The position numbers and the translations under genes are program-made. Of a stretch of 64,000 nt of DNA, positions 56,247 through 64,000 are shown piece by piece. Under the pieces are notes generated by a model, which saw nothing but the letters and a program-made list of their open reading frames with translations, made no database searches and was not told where the DNA came from. Positions within the stretch are counted from its first letter, which is position 1. Every line of letters starts with the position of its first letter. Origin of the DNA: Paenibacillus nanensis (GTDB taxonomy: Bacteria > Bacillota > Bacilli > Paenibacillales > Paenibacillaceae); NCBI RefSeq assembly GCF_003583765.1, contig NZ_QXQA01000002.1:682001-746000 (forward strand), in the 5' to 3' direction.

Positions 56247-57720
56247 GATTCATCCTCCCTCTTGCCAGTATGAATGTCTCAAGCTGTTCAATCTGGCTGA
56301 ACCCGATCAACGCCTGACAATGATGCATCTCTAGCGATCGCCCTGCGTAAATGTCGTCTCCCTCGAGCGCAAAGATCTCCTTCTTTCGGCGGACCTGGTC
56401 CAGTTCGATCTTGTCATCGCGAAGAAGCTTGCCATAAAGCGCAAAGTAACCGGAGACGAAAAACACTTGATCCATCTTATAGTCCGGATCGATCTGTTTG
56501 AGCACAATTTCCATTTCATTCATGATTAACTCGTAATCATCGCTAAACATATCCAGCTTTGACAGCACGTAGCCATATCTTTTATTACGGCCCCGAATAA
56601 ACTGAAGGAACTCTTCCATCTGCTTTGTGAAATGAGACTCTCCGATATGGCTCGGACTCTTAAGAAACAGAACAAGATCGCTCATGTCCAACGCTTCGTT
56701 CGCTTTCTGATTATGATCCGCATGCCTTGAATTCAAGCCGGGCGCATCGATAACCGTAAGTCCGCGAAATGCCTCGGAACGGTGATGAATTTGCACCTCT
56801 ACAGGCGCCTCTTCGCTTCTTACTCCCGTAAACTCCTGCAGTTTCAGACTAAGCTCCATATATGTTTCAAACGACTGCATGACTATGCGGCCATCGTCGT
56901 ATTTCACGAACAACCGATACGCGTCTGCGCTGACCACCTTCGTAATGATCGCCGTTTCTGCCCGAATATCCGCTTTAAGCAGCTGCTCGCCGAGCAGCCC
57001 GTTAATTAGAGTCGATTTGCCGTACGAGAACGGGCTGATGAACGTTACCTTGTAGTTGTCTTCATAAAGCTCGTATAGCATCTGCGTGTAGTCGTCCGCA
57101 GAGGCGTCAGACCGCTTCATGAGCTCGATCACTTTGGCAGCCGTCGTAACTTCCTCGCATCCGAACTCGAAGCGGATCGCGCGGACCTCACCCCGTTCCA
57201 CCAGCTTCATTGCGACGCATGTATGGCCCTTCTCGAGCAAATCTCTCGTATAATGACGGATTCGAAGCAGAATCATTCTCTCGATGCGGGCATGGCTGAC
57301 TCCATCAAGCTCATATTGCCTTACCAACCGATTAGTCAGGGCTGCTACAAGATGGCGGCGCAGCTCCGGCAGCTTCGGCGCGTGCGTATCTGAATCAGGC
57401 GCCTGAACCTTCACCGAGCTTCCCGCCAGCTTATCCTCAAGCACTCGCTGCAAAGCCGGCTGCGGAGCATCGAGTTGAATGACATAGGGCTTTGGCCCGA
57501 TCATGCGATGCGCAAACTCCTGCAACGTTTGGGCGTATGCCTCTAGCCGAGCCCTATCATTTTCGTCGTAGATATGGTAGATGGAGAACGGATACAGATC
57601 AATGGCTTGTTCCACTTGTCTCCCTACCTGAATATATCCTTCGTCATAATAGAAATAAGGGGGAATCGCCACATGCATGGATTCCGCTATAATCATAACT
57701 TGAAAGCCTGAAATCGACAT
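56179..57720 (-). CDS. Dynamin-like GTPase with long N-terminal extension
   Basis: This protein of about 513 residues has a 220-residue N-terminal part of unknown fold, followed by a dynamin-type G domain. The landmarks are P-loop SPFSYGKST (about 230), RAETAIITK (switch I), DAPGLNSRHADH (about 325), and SKLDMF (about 388) in place of NKxD. FFVSGYFALYGKLLRDDKIELDQV matches the marker block of the larger dynamin. There is almost no stalk after the G domain (about 30 residues), so the helical part may be supplied by partners. The open frame reaches 57756, but ATG at 57720 has GGGAGG 6 bases upstream and starts 1 base from the previous stop. It probably heterodimerises with the 711-residue dynamin, as bacterial dynamin pairs do. 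Confidence 0.87.
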   Translation of the reverse strand: MSISGFQVMIIAESMHVAIPPYFYYDEGYIQVGRQVEQAIDLYPFSIYHIYDENDRARLEAYAQTLQEFAHRMIGPKPYVIQLDAPQPALQRVLEDKLAGSSVKVQAPDSDTHAPKLPELRRHLVAALTNRLVRQYELDGVSHARIERMILLRIRHYTRDLLEKGHTCVAMKLVERGEVRAIRFEFGCEEVTTAAKVIELMKRSDASADDYTQMLYELYEDNYKVTFISPFSYGKSTLINGLLGEQLLKADIRAETAIITKVVSADAYRLFVKYDDGRIVMQSFETYMELSLKLQEFTGVRSEEAPVEVQIHHRSEAFRGLTVIDAPGLNSRHADHNQKANEALDMSDLVLFLKSPSHIGESHFTKQMEEFLQFIRGRNKRYGYVLSKLDMFSDDYELIMNEMEIVLKQIDPDYKMDQVFFVSGYFALYGKLLRDDKIELDQVRRKKEIFALEGDDIYAGRSLEMHHCQALIGFSQIEQLETFILARGRMNHAADELRLDRREPAAAGVAEHA

Positions 57721-57721
57721 A

Positions 57722-58393
57722 CTAAACCTCCCGGAGGAAATACCCGACCAGAACAATAACTACTATTAGCGCGATCCCCCAGATGTTCTGGCTCTTCCGA
57801 AGCTTCCGGGTTTGATCGTCCAACCTGGCGATCATATCAACGTGCATTTTCTCAAGTGTCTGGTTAAACGTGTTCACAGCCTTATTCACTGCAGATAAAG
57901 TAGCTTCCATTTGCAGGCGAAATTGCTTGATTGCCTCTAGCGTATCGTCCTTGCTTTTTGAGAGATGATTCACCGTATCCATATGCAGGACCGCGTTCGA
58001 TTGCGATGCCGTTTGCAGCATGGCCTTTATTTGTTCCAGCTGTTCATGGAATTTCAAAAACGTCTTCCGATCCTGCTCGAAAATCGCTTTAACCGCATCT
58101 TGTTGACCAACGGTCAATTTCTCTACGACATCCTTGGAAGAAACCAGCAGCGTCTTTTGCAAGCTTTCCTGCAACTGGTTGACCTTGTTCATATAATCTT
58201 CGTTCTGCTTGTCCCATTCCGAGCGAAACGCCAAATCCGCCGCTTCCATCTGTGCAACCATTTGGGCAACCGCGTCCCTCGCTTCTTGCGAGGCTTGCAG
58301 CGCATCCGCCATATTCGAATTCAGCAGCATATTAAGCTCGTGAATCCGGTCTATCGTGCCTACCGGAGGCTCTTTATCCAACTTTACTCCCAA
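57722..58393 (-). CDS. Tail-anchored coiled-coil protein, first gene of the dynamin-HerA operon
   Basis: The 223-residue product is almost wholly helical (about 15-195) with coiled-coil-type spacing. It ends in a single C-terminal membrane segment, IWGIALIVVIVLVGYFL, and a short REV tail, so the body faces the cytoplasm. The family is not recognised. The start is TTG at 58393, 7 bases after AGGGGG; no ATG is available in this frame. It is the first gene of the nine-gene operon. A membrane receptor or spacer for the dynamins is a reasonable guess from topology. Confidence 0.8.
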   Translation of the reverse strand: MGVKLDKEPPVGTIDRIHELNMLLNSNMADALQASQEARDAVAQMVAQMEAADLAFRSEWDKQNEDYMNKVNQLQESLQKTLLVSSKDVVEKLTVGQQDAVKAIFEQDRKTFLKFHEQLEQIKAMLQTASQSNAVLHMDTVNHLSKSKDDTLEAIKQFRLQMEATLSAVNKAVNTFNQTLEKMHVDMIARLDDQTRKLRKSQNIWGIALIVVIVLVGYFLREV

Positions 58394-58568
58394 TTCATAA
58401 CCCCCTATATATGTTCAAAAGAATCAAAAACCTTCAAATCAACTAACTAAATAGGTATTTATAACTATACATTAAAATCTCCAACACTTCCTTAATTTTC
58501 TTTGAAAAAATGAAAGGAAATACCTTTCTTTCAAATCCACTTTGCCTTCTAAAACTATATAACATAGA
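58394..58568 (-). promoter_or_regulatory. AT-rich leader upstream of the dynamin-HerA operon
   Basis: This 175-base stretch is very AT-rich and holds the only room for a promoter of the nine-gene operon. A repeated GAAAGGTATTTCC-like motif lies near 58,510-58,535. No -10/-35 pair could be chosen with confidence. The sigK terminator forms its right border, so the operon should have its own promoter. Confidence 0.4.
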
Positions 58569-58620
58569 ATGAGTCGGCTTCTTACGCTCAGAGTGAACTG
58601 ATACGAAGAAGCCGACTCAT
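58569..58620 (-). terminator. Long hairpin downstream of sigK
   Basis: A perfect 15-bp stem, ATGAGTCGGCTTCTT (58569-58583) with AAGAAGCCGACTCAT (58606-58620), encloses a 22-base loop. It begins 21 bases after the sigK stop. The T tract on the minus strand is weak (TTCTATGTTATATAG). Confidence 0.72.
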
Positions 58621-58641
58621 GATTTTCATATTATTACTAAC

Positions 58642-59340
58642 TCATCTCTTCGACTTATAAAACTCATGATACAGCTTCATAAGCGCTCTCTTCTCAATCC
58701 TCGACACATAGCTCCGTGAGATCCCCAATTCCTTCGCAATCTCCCGCTGCGTCCGCTCATCCCCGCCATGCACCAGCCCGAACCGGCCAATGACAACTTC
58801 TTTCTCGCGGTCATCCAATATGTCCAAATTCTTATAAATCTTGCTCTTCTCGATCTTGAGCTGCACTTTATCCGCCACATCGTCGGACTCGGTCCCGAGG
58901 ATGTCGATCAGCGTGATCTCGTTCCCCTCTTTATCCGTGCCGATCGGATCGTGCAAGGATACGTCCTTGCGCGTCTTCTTCAAGCTGCGAAGATGCATAA
59001 GTATTTCGTTTTCGATACAACGGGCTGCGAAGGTTGCAAGCTTCGTGCCTTTGCCCGTTTGGAAGCTTTCGATGGCTTTGATCAGGCCGATTGTGCCTAT
59101 CGAAATTAGATCCTCTAGATCTTCGCCCGTGTTATCGAATTTTTTGACGATATGGGCGACCAAACGTAAATTGTGCTCGATCAGCAAGTTGCGCGAGTGC
59201 GGGTTGCCTTCTGCCATTAACGCCAAATGCTTTGCTTCCTCGTCCTCCTTCAGCGGCTGAGGAAACGCGTTATTTTTCACATACGACACGAGCAGCGTCA
59301 GCTGCTTAATGAACAAAGCGATAGCCGTAAAAAATCCCAT
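58642..59340 (-). CDS. sigK: RNA polymerase sporulation sigma factor, pro-sigma-K
   Basis: The 232-residue protein is a full-length sigma-K. A short hydrophobic N-terminal pro-sequence ([19 protein letters not shown]) tethers the inactive form to the membrane before cleavage. Region 2 contains [24 protein letters not shown] and [18 protein letters not shown]; region 4 ends with the helix-turn-helix [29 protein letters not shown]. It drives late mother-cell sporulation genes. The start has GGGGGG 8 bases upstream. The gene is uninterrupted, unlike B. subtilis where skin splits it. Codons from about 64 onward are duplicated at 46,604-47,112, so this 3' part may come from an inserted element. 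Confidence 0.96.
   Translation of the reverse strand: MGFFTAIALFIKQLTLLVSYVKNNAFPQPLKEDEEAKHLALMAEGNPHSRNLLIEHNLRLVAHIVKKFDNTGEDLEDLISIGTIGLIKAIESFQTGKGTKLATFAARCIENEILMHLRSLKKTRKDVSLHDPIGTDKEGNEITLIDILGTESDDVADKVQLKIEKSKIYKNLDILDDREKEVVIGRFGLVHGGDERTQREIAKELGISRSYVSRIEKRALMKLYHEFYKSKR
59131..59149. repeat. Putative att-like 19-bp direct repeat, copy inside sigK
   Basis: GTTATCGAATTTTTTGACG is identical to 47091-47109 and falls at sigK codons about 64-70 (VKKFDN region). Beyond it, the two loci no longer match. Confidence 0.55.
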
Positions 59341-59423
59341 GCTCCGTACCCCCCATGCTGTATTGGCAGGACTGCCGGCTCATGCCGAGCCTTCGTCCGT
59401 GCTCGCAAGAACGTCAGTTGTAC

Positions 59424-59452
59424 ATTGTATGTAGGCGTGGGCCTATCTGTGC
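59424..59452 (-). promoter_or_regulatory. Sporulation-type (sigma-E/sigma-K) promoter of sigK
   Basis: On the minus strand CATACAAT (59431-59424) matches the -10 consensus CATACANT of sigma-E and CATA of sigma-K. GCACA lies 16 bases upstream (59452-59448), and its AC fits the sigma-K -35. The position, about 85 bases before the sigK ATG, fits autoregulated mother-cell transcription. Confidence 0.6.
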
Positions 59453-59540
59453 ATGTACGTCATGAAAGAATCATTTTTAAACGTCGTTAACGGAGGGCTG
59501 CGAAACATGTCGAATTTCAATCTCTTCCATACGTAACGCG

Positions 59541-59583
59541 AAAAAGCCCGGCATGCTCTCACACTCTGAGAACTGCCGGACTT
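59541..59583 (-). terminator. Rho-independent terminator after the chemotaxis receptor gene
   Basis: AGTCCGGCAGTTCTCA pairs with TGAGAGCATGCCGGGCT, with one or two mismatches, and TTTTTCGC follows on the minus strand. Confidence 0.87.
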
Positions 59584-59594
59584 CCCATCCGCCT

Positions 59595-60878
59595 TTATCT
59601 ATATCGGAATTGCCCGATTCCGCTTTGCAGGGCAATGGTCATATTTCGCAGCTCGTTGGAAGCGGCGGCAACCTCCTCCACCATCGCATTCTGCTCCTGC
59701 ACCGACGCCGCGATCATTCCCAGCTTCTCGGCGTTTTGACCCGCCGCGTCGGCTACATGCTCCGCGCCTGCCTGCATGGCGCTCATCTTCGCCGATTGGG
59801 TGGACATCAGCTCCGCGATTCGGTCGATGGCTTCAACCGTTCGCCGGACAGATTGCGTGATGATGAGCTGCATGCGGCTAATCGTTTCGCCCGTATGAGC
59901 CGCTTCGGCTTCGGTATGCTGCGCCTGCGTTTCGATCCGGTCAACCGCTACCGTCAAGTCGGACTGAATCGCCCCAACCAGGCCGCCGATATGCTTCACT
60001 TCGGTTGTGGTATGATCGGCTAGCTTTCGGATTTCGCCGGCAACCACTTGGAAGCCCTTCCCATGCTCGCCTGCATGGGCCGCTTCGATTGAAGCATTCA
60101 ACGCGAGAAGACGGATACGGTCTGAGATTTCCTCCACCGCATGGATGATTTGCCCGATCTGAACCGCATGGTTTTCCAGGTTTTTCATCATAACGGCTGT
60201 CTCGCTGCCCTCGGCCGCCAGTCTATTCATGGCTGAAGACATCGAACTGATGGCCTCGCTGCTCTTCGACATGGCTTCCGCCATGCGTCCGGCATCTTCT
60301 TGAGCGGCCGCCGTACAAGCCTTCGCATCGGAGGAAATCACGGCAATCTCTTCAATAGAAGCGTACATCGAGCGAGAAAGCTCCGCCTGCTTATCGGTAT
60401 TGCCGGAAATTTCCCCTACGCGCTCGGTCACGCCTGTCAGCAAGCCCGCTACCTGCTCCAGCGCCTGCCGCAGATGCTCCACTTCCGTCCCTGTCTCCGT
60501 GGAGTGCTCATCGATATTGGCTACAATTCCCCGTAGACTCGTGATCATCTGGTTGAAGGACGAAGCCAGCTGCGCAAGCTCGTCCCCGGAATTCGGAATC
60601 GCCACCGCGGCCTTCAAATCGCCTTTAGCCGCAGCGCTTGCCGCTTTATGCAGCGCGTTAAGCGGTCCCACCAGCCATCTTGCCGTTAACCAGCCGAGAA
60701 ACCCCGTCCAAAAAACGCCTAACGCAAAGGTCAAGCTTGTAAATAGCCACGACTCCATATTCGGAGCCAAATAATCCTTCAGCACGAAAATAAAAAACGC
60801 GCTGGTGCCGTACGTTACCGTTGCTGCAACGCTAATGCCTACAACGATTTTTGTAACAAGACTGTTCAGCAGCTTCAT
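59595..60878 (-). CDS. Methyl-accepting chemotaxis-type receptor with minimal sensor
   Basis: The 427-residue protein has two membrane segments (about 9-33 and 42-68) with only a few residues between, then a HAMP domain (about 70-125) and a receptor signalling domain. The tip hairpin reads [32 protein letters not shown] (key part NASIEAARAGE-like), which contacts CheA/CheW. There is no extracytoplasmic ligand domain, so it may sense membrane state or partner proteins. It has its own terminator and lies upstream of sigK without sharing its transcript. The palindrome at 60,944-60,959 lies just before its start. Confidence 0.9.
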   Translation of the reverse strand: MKLLNSLVTKIVVGISVAATVTYGTSAFFIFVLKDYLAPNMESWLFTSLTFALGVFWTGFLGWLTARWLVGPLNALHKAASAAAKGDLKAAVAIPNSGDELAQLASSFNQMITSLRGIVANIDEHSTETGTEVEHLRQALEQVAGLLTGVTERVGEISGNTDKQAELSRSMYASIEEIAVISSDAKACTAAAQEDAGRMAEAMSKSSEAISSMSSAMNRLAAEGSETAVMMKNLENHAVQIGQIIHAVEEISDRIRLLALNASIEAAHAGEHGKGFQVVAGEIRKLADHTTTEVKHIGGLVGAIQSDLTVAVDRIETQAQHTEAEAAHTGETISRMQLIITQSVRRTVEAIDRIAELMSTQSAKMSAMQAGAEHVADAAGQNAEKLGMIAASVQEQNAMVEEVAAASNELRNMTIALQSGIGQFRYR

Positions 60879-60943
60879 CGTTGCTCCCCCTGACGATAAT
60901 GAAAGATTCTCAATGAATTATGTCACATTTTGTTATCAAAAAC

Positions 60944-60959
60944 TGTGATTTATATCACA
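60944..60959. promoter_or_regulatory. CRP/FNR-type palindromic operator
   Basis: TGTGATTTATATCACA is a perfect TGTGA-N6-TCACA palindrome in the 313-base divergent gap. It lies 66 bases before the chemotaxis receptor start on the minus strand and 233 bases before the GH43 start on the + strand. The rest of the gap has no gene and no promoter I could fix with confidence. Confidence 0.6.
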
Positions 60960-61191
60960 CCCCTCCCTAAACGAGGCACGAACACAACGGTTCGCGTCAT
61001 GCATAAAGGATGGAAATTTGCAAAAAAGACCCGGATTTTAGAAATCTATCTTTTCTTATTTATGTTAAGTTGAAGGCATGCGGCATCATGAAATATCGAT
61101 CATACCATCACGTTTTGGAAGGAGGCTGCCAATCGCGTCCATCGCATCCGTAAGCGAACAATGTTAAAGCTCTACAAGAGGAGGAACAGGA

Positions 61192-63987
61192 ATGAGAAGC
61201 GTATTCGGAACGGTGATGGCCTTCCTGCTGCTCGTTGGCGTAGCGGCCGTTCCCGTTAAAGCGCATGCCGCGGATCCGGCTGCGGAAGGTCAAGGTCTGC
61301 TTGGCGAGTTTTATCGCTGTGTCCCGAACCCCAATAATCGCGAGGATATTAACGTTTTTAAATTTGACGATTTTCGCGGAGAGCGGACGGTCAGTCAATT
61401 GAATGGCGACTCGTTCACAAGTCTATTTAACCAGATGACCGGCTCGCCCGATTACAACACCGCCCGATTTACAGGCACGATCGTACCCAAATATTCAGAG
61501 GAATACATCTTCCATATGGTAGGCGACGACGGCTTCAGACTGTGGCTCGACGGAGAGCTGATCATCGATTTCTGGCAGCAGAAGTGGGAAATCGAACAGT
61601 CCAGCGCCCCGATCTGGCTGGAGGCAGGCAAGCATTACGATGTGAAGATTGAATATTTGCAGGGCTGGGGCGGCGCATGGCTCCGCATGGAGTGGGAAAG
61701 CGCCAGCCAGCAGCGGGAGATTGTTCCGGAATCGGCCCTATACCTGCCGGCGGAGCGCACCCTTGCCGCGAAGAAAGAAGATTTGAACGGAGAAGTGCAA
61801 AAGGCCGAGTATTTGATAAGCAGCTTTACAGATCAAGTATCGGAAAATGATGCAGCCCGCCTGAATGAAGTGAAGGCATCGGCAGAACAATTGCTGAGCT
61901 CGATGGACGGAATGGAAATAGACGACAGGGAAAAAGCTGTTCTTGCTTCCGAAATGATACAAACCGTATCTGATGCGCGTTCCGCTTTTATGAAACAATT
62001 GGGCGCTACAAGCCCCACCGTGCATAAGAAGTTCAACAACCCGTTATACCAGGGGCAGGATCCCTTCGTAACGTATAAGGACGGTTTTTATTATTTCGTC
62101 TCCTCCAGCAACCTGGATTCCAATAACAAAGTATACGTATCCAAGTCGCGGACTCTGGTCGATCAGGGCGAAAAGGTCATGGTTTTCGACTCGAAGGGCA
62201 CGCAGACTCGCATTTTTGCTCCGGAAATCTTTTTCCTGGACGGCAGATGGTACATCTACTACTGCGCCGATCTGAAGGAATACGGGTACCGGCATATGGC
62301 GACTGTGCTCGAATCCGTCAGCGACGATCCTCAAGGGGAATACGTAAGCAAAGGCGCCATCTATACCGGCGTGAACGGCGAGTACAGAGAGGCTAACGAC
62401 TTTACGGTGTTCGAGCTTAACGGACAGCTGTATGGGGTATGGGGAACGTTAGGCCCCGGAGAGCCTGCAGGCCCGGCCATTGCCCCAATGGATAATCCTT
62501 ATACCATTTCGGCAGACCGCACGATCCTGCGGAACGGCGGCGGTGAAGGTCCTCGCGTCCTTCAGCGCGACGGCAAAATTTTTATTACCGTATCGGAAGG
62601 CGACTATGCATCGAACGGATACCGCTTATCCTACTTCATGAATACCGACGGGGATGTCCTGAATCCTGATTCATGGACTCGTCAAAATGACGTGTTCACG
62701 TCGACAAGCGACGTTTCTGGTCCGGCTCGGGCAGGCTTCGTGAAATCGGCGGACGGGACGGAGGATTGGATGATCTATCACTCCCGCGTCTACAAGGACA
62801 CGGAGCGCAACTGGTGGAGACAGGTCCATATCAAAAAATTCGGCTGGAACGAAGACGGCACGCCTAACTTCGGCAAACCCGTCTCCCCTTACGAGTGGCA
62901 GCAGCTGCCATCCGGCGATTTAGGGCTTGGCGTTATGTATCAAGCGGAGGACGCCATTTTGTATGGCGATATTACGGTTGAAAATCGCTACGCCAACCAT
63001 CAGGGCTCCGGATATATCCATTTGCCCGAAACGGTCGGCGCGGAAGCCAGCTTTGTCGTTGAGGCGGAGACGGCTGGCGATTATATTGTAGGTTTAAGGT
63101 ACGCCTATGGCGTGCAAGTGAACGGAGAATCGACGAATCATCCAACGACCCAGCTGCCGTCCCGCGCGAAAATCAATGTGTATGTGAACGGCGCTCACGT
63201 CAAGACGATTGCTCCAGACAAAACCGCGATCAGCTGGGAAGAGTGGTTCACGGCTTCCGAACGGTTAACCCTATCATCTGGCAAAAACGTCATCAGCTAC
63301 CGGATCGACAACGGCAGCATCGGCAACGTCAATGTCGACTTTATGTCGATGTATAAGGCGGATGTTCCGAATGATGCCGAGCCTGCGGCGCTTGCCGCAA
63401 TCCTCACCGGCCCGCAGCAGACTGCCGCGGGAAGCGCCTTCGGGGCAACGTACGGTTTGGCGCAAGTGCCAAGCAGCCCGGAAGAAGCGATTTACGCGCA
63501 AGATCTTGTGTTCCATTATGATCCGTCGAAGCTTCAATTTATTTCGGTCGAATCGTTGATGGAAGGGCTTGTCGTCATCGATTCCAGGACTGATATCGTG
63601 GGCCAAGTGCGAATTCTCGTTGTCAGCGAGGGGGCCGGACATGCGGTCGCTGCGGACGGCGATTTGCTAAAGCTTCATTGGAAAGCGCTTCAGCCCGTCT
63701 CGCAGACGGCCATTACGCTTTCCCAGGCATTGCTTGCGAATGCGGACGGCGCCGAGACCGCTTTGCCGCCTGTTTCGTTACCGATCGAGATCCGAACCGC
63801 CGCCGCGCCGGGAGATACGAACTCGGACGGCAAGGTAAGCGTCGGCGATCTCGCGCTTGTCGCCGCCAGCTACGGCAAGGACTCGACTAGCCCGGATTGG
63901 AACGCCGTCAAGAAATACGATATGAACCAAGACGGCGTCATCGACATTGCGGACTTGGCGTTTATCGCGAGGACGATTCTCCAATAG
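61192..63987 (+). CDS. Secreted GH43 protein with PA14, CBM, cohesin and dockerin domains
   Basis: The 931-residue protein has a signal peptide (about 1-26, ending AHAA). A PA14 domain (about 33-180) has ARFTGTIVPKYSEEYIFH and GDDGFRLWLDGELIIDFW. A helical spacer (about 190-275) is followed by a GH43 catalytic domain (about 280-580) with NPLYQGQDPFVTYKDGFYY (catalytic-base Asp), IFAPEIFFLDGRWYIYYC, and REANDFTVFELNG. A CBM35/CBM6-like domain (about 583-725), a cohesin-like domain (about 730-860) and a type I dockerin (about 865-930) with two Ca-binding repeats, GDTNSDGKVSVGDLALVA and DMNQDGVIDIADLAFIA, complete the chain. The start has GAGGAGGAACAGG upstream. It is probably an extracellular arabinan- or xylan-acting enzyme able to join or self-associate in a multi-enzyme complex. 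Confidence 0.92.
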   Translation: MRSVFGTVMAFLLLVGVAAVPVKAHAADPAAEGQGLLGEFYRCVPNPNNREDINVFKFDDFRGERTVSQLNGDSFTSLFNQMTGSPDYNTARFTGTIVPKYSEEYIFHMVGDDGFRLWLDGELIIDFWQQKWEIEQSSAPIWLEAGKHYDVKIEYLQGWGGAWLRMEWESASQQREIVPESALYLPAERTLAAKKEDLNGEVQKAEYLISSFTDQVSENDAARLNEVKASAEQLLSSMDGMEIDDREKAVLASEMIQTVSDARSAFMKQLGATSPTVHKKFNNPLYQGQDPFVTYKDGFYYFVSSSNLDSNNKVYVSKSRTLVDQGEKVMVFDSKGTQTRIFAPEIFFLDGRWYIYYCADLKEYGYRHMATVLESVSDDPQGEYVSKGAIYTGVNGEYREANDFTVFELNGQLYGVWGTLGPGEPAGPAIAPMDNPYTISADRTILRNGGGEGPRVLQRDGKIFITVSEGDYASNGYRLSYFMNTDGDVLNPDSWTRQNDVFTSTSDVSGPARAGFVKSADGTEDWMIYHSRVYKDTERNWWRQVHIKKFGWNEDGTPNFGKPVSPYEWQQLPSGDLGLGVMYQAEDAILYGDITVENRYANHQGSGYIHLPETVGAEASFVVEAETAGDYIVGLRYAYGVQVNGESTNHPTTQLPSRAKINVYVNGAHVKTIAPDKTAISWEEWFTASERLTLSSGKNVISYRIDNGSIGNVNVDFMSMYKADVPNDAEPAALAAILTGPQQTAAGSAFGATYGLAQVPSSPEEAIYAQDLVFHYDPSKLQFISVESLMEGLVVIDSRTDIVGQVRILVVSEGAGHAVAADGDLLKLHWKALQPVSQTAITLSQALLANADGAETALPPVSLPIEIRTAAAPGDTNSDGKVSVGDLALVAASYGKDSTSPDWNAVKKYDMNQDGVIDIADLAFIARTILQ

Positions 63988-64000
63988 TGAAACAAAGAAA

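Noticed and set aside
58569-58620. Hairpin next to the dynamin-HerA operon as a transposon end
   Set aside because: It is a single palindrome just after the sigK stop, best read as a terminator; no matching copy was seen at the other edge of the block.
46604-59149. Programmed skin-like excision that would reassemble sigK
   Set aside because: The upstream sigK is already complete and the distal copy has a 2-base frameshift, so excision would break rather than restore the gene. No recombinase is encoded.

Overview
The window (about 50% GC) looks like the chromosome of a spore-forming, soil-type Paenibacillus or Cohnella relative. The reasons are an intact pro-sigma-K gene with a sporulation-type promoter, CUT1 sugar transporters of the LplA/LplB/LplC type, a YesM/YesN-type two-component pair, a membrane-anchored AraC regulator, AGGAGG-type ribosome binding sites, and very large secreted modular glycan-active proteins. 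The genus is an inference. No tRNA, rRNA, CRISPR array, insertion sequence or integrase gene was seen.

Region 1 (1-21,960, all minus strand) is a polysaccharide-use locus directed at a uronate-containing glycan. It holds a GH43 enzyme cut by the window edge, a secreted alginate-lyase-like protein with three LamG domains, a 2,526-residue secreted multimodular protein whose N-terminal third I cannot assign, a complete ABC importer, a membrane-anchored AraC-type sensor-regulator, a GH28 enzyme and a GH88 unsaturated uronyl hydrolase. Three transcription units here share one promoter/upstream element (about 600-670, 16,565-16,636 and 21,889-21,960) with the same 17-bp spacer. They probably form one regulon under the AraC protein encoded inside it.

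Region 2 (22,023-41,746) is a transport and sensing block. A YesM/YesN-type kinase and regulator sit with a lipoprotein binding protein. Upstream of them is a long overlapping operon with two pairs of permeases, a DUF5696-type lipoprotein, a Yip1-like membrane protein, an NHL/TPR protein, a binding protein fused to carbohydrate-binding-like domains, and a separate binding lipoprotein. A divergent cupin-AraC gene ends the block. A GH3 enzyme with an inserted domain and a C-terminal CBM6-like domain follows (41,805-44,726), then an AT-rich tRNA-dihydrouridine synthase gene.

Region 3 (about 46,600-59,150) is the most unusual part. Nine tightly packed or overlapping minus-strand genes encode a tail-anchored coiled-coil protein, two dynamin-like GTPases, a degenerate tandem GTPase-fold protein, a glycine-rich membrane-hairpin protein, a HerA/FtsK-type ATPase, a PD-(D/E)XK-like nuclease and two helical proteins. 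The block is bracketed by two copies of the 3' end of sigK: the intact gene on its upstream side, and on the far side a near-identical copy broken by a 2-bp deletion. This is the scar expected when an element inserts in a gene and restores its 3' end. I read the operon as a membrane-remodelling plus DNA-processing system, probably defensive, carried on a sigK-targeting island. The function is inference.

Region 4 (59,424-64,000) holds the sigK promoter, a methyl-accepting chemotaxis protein with a CRP/FNR-like palindrome upstream, and a divergent secreted GH43 protein carrying PA14, CBM, cohesin and dockerin domains in one chain.
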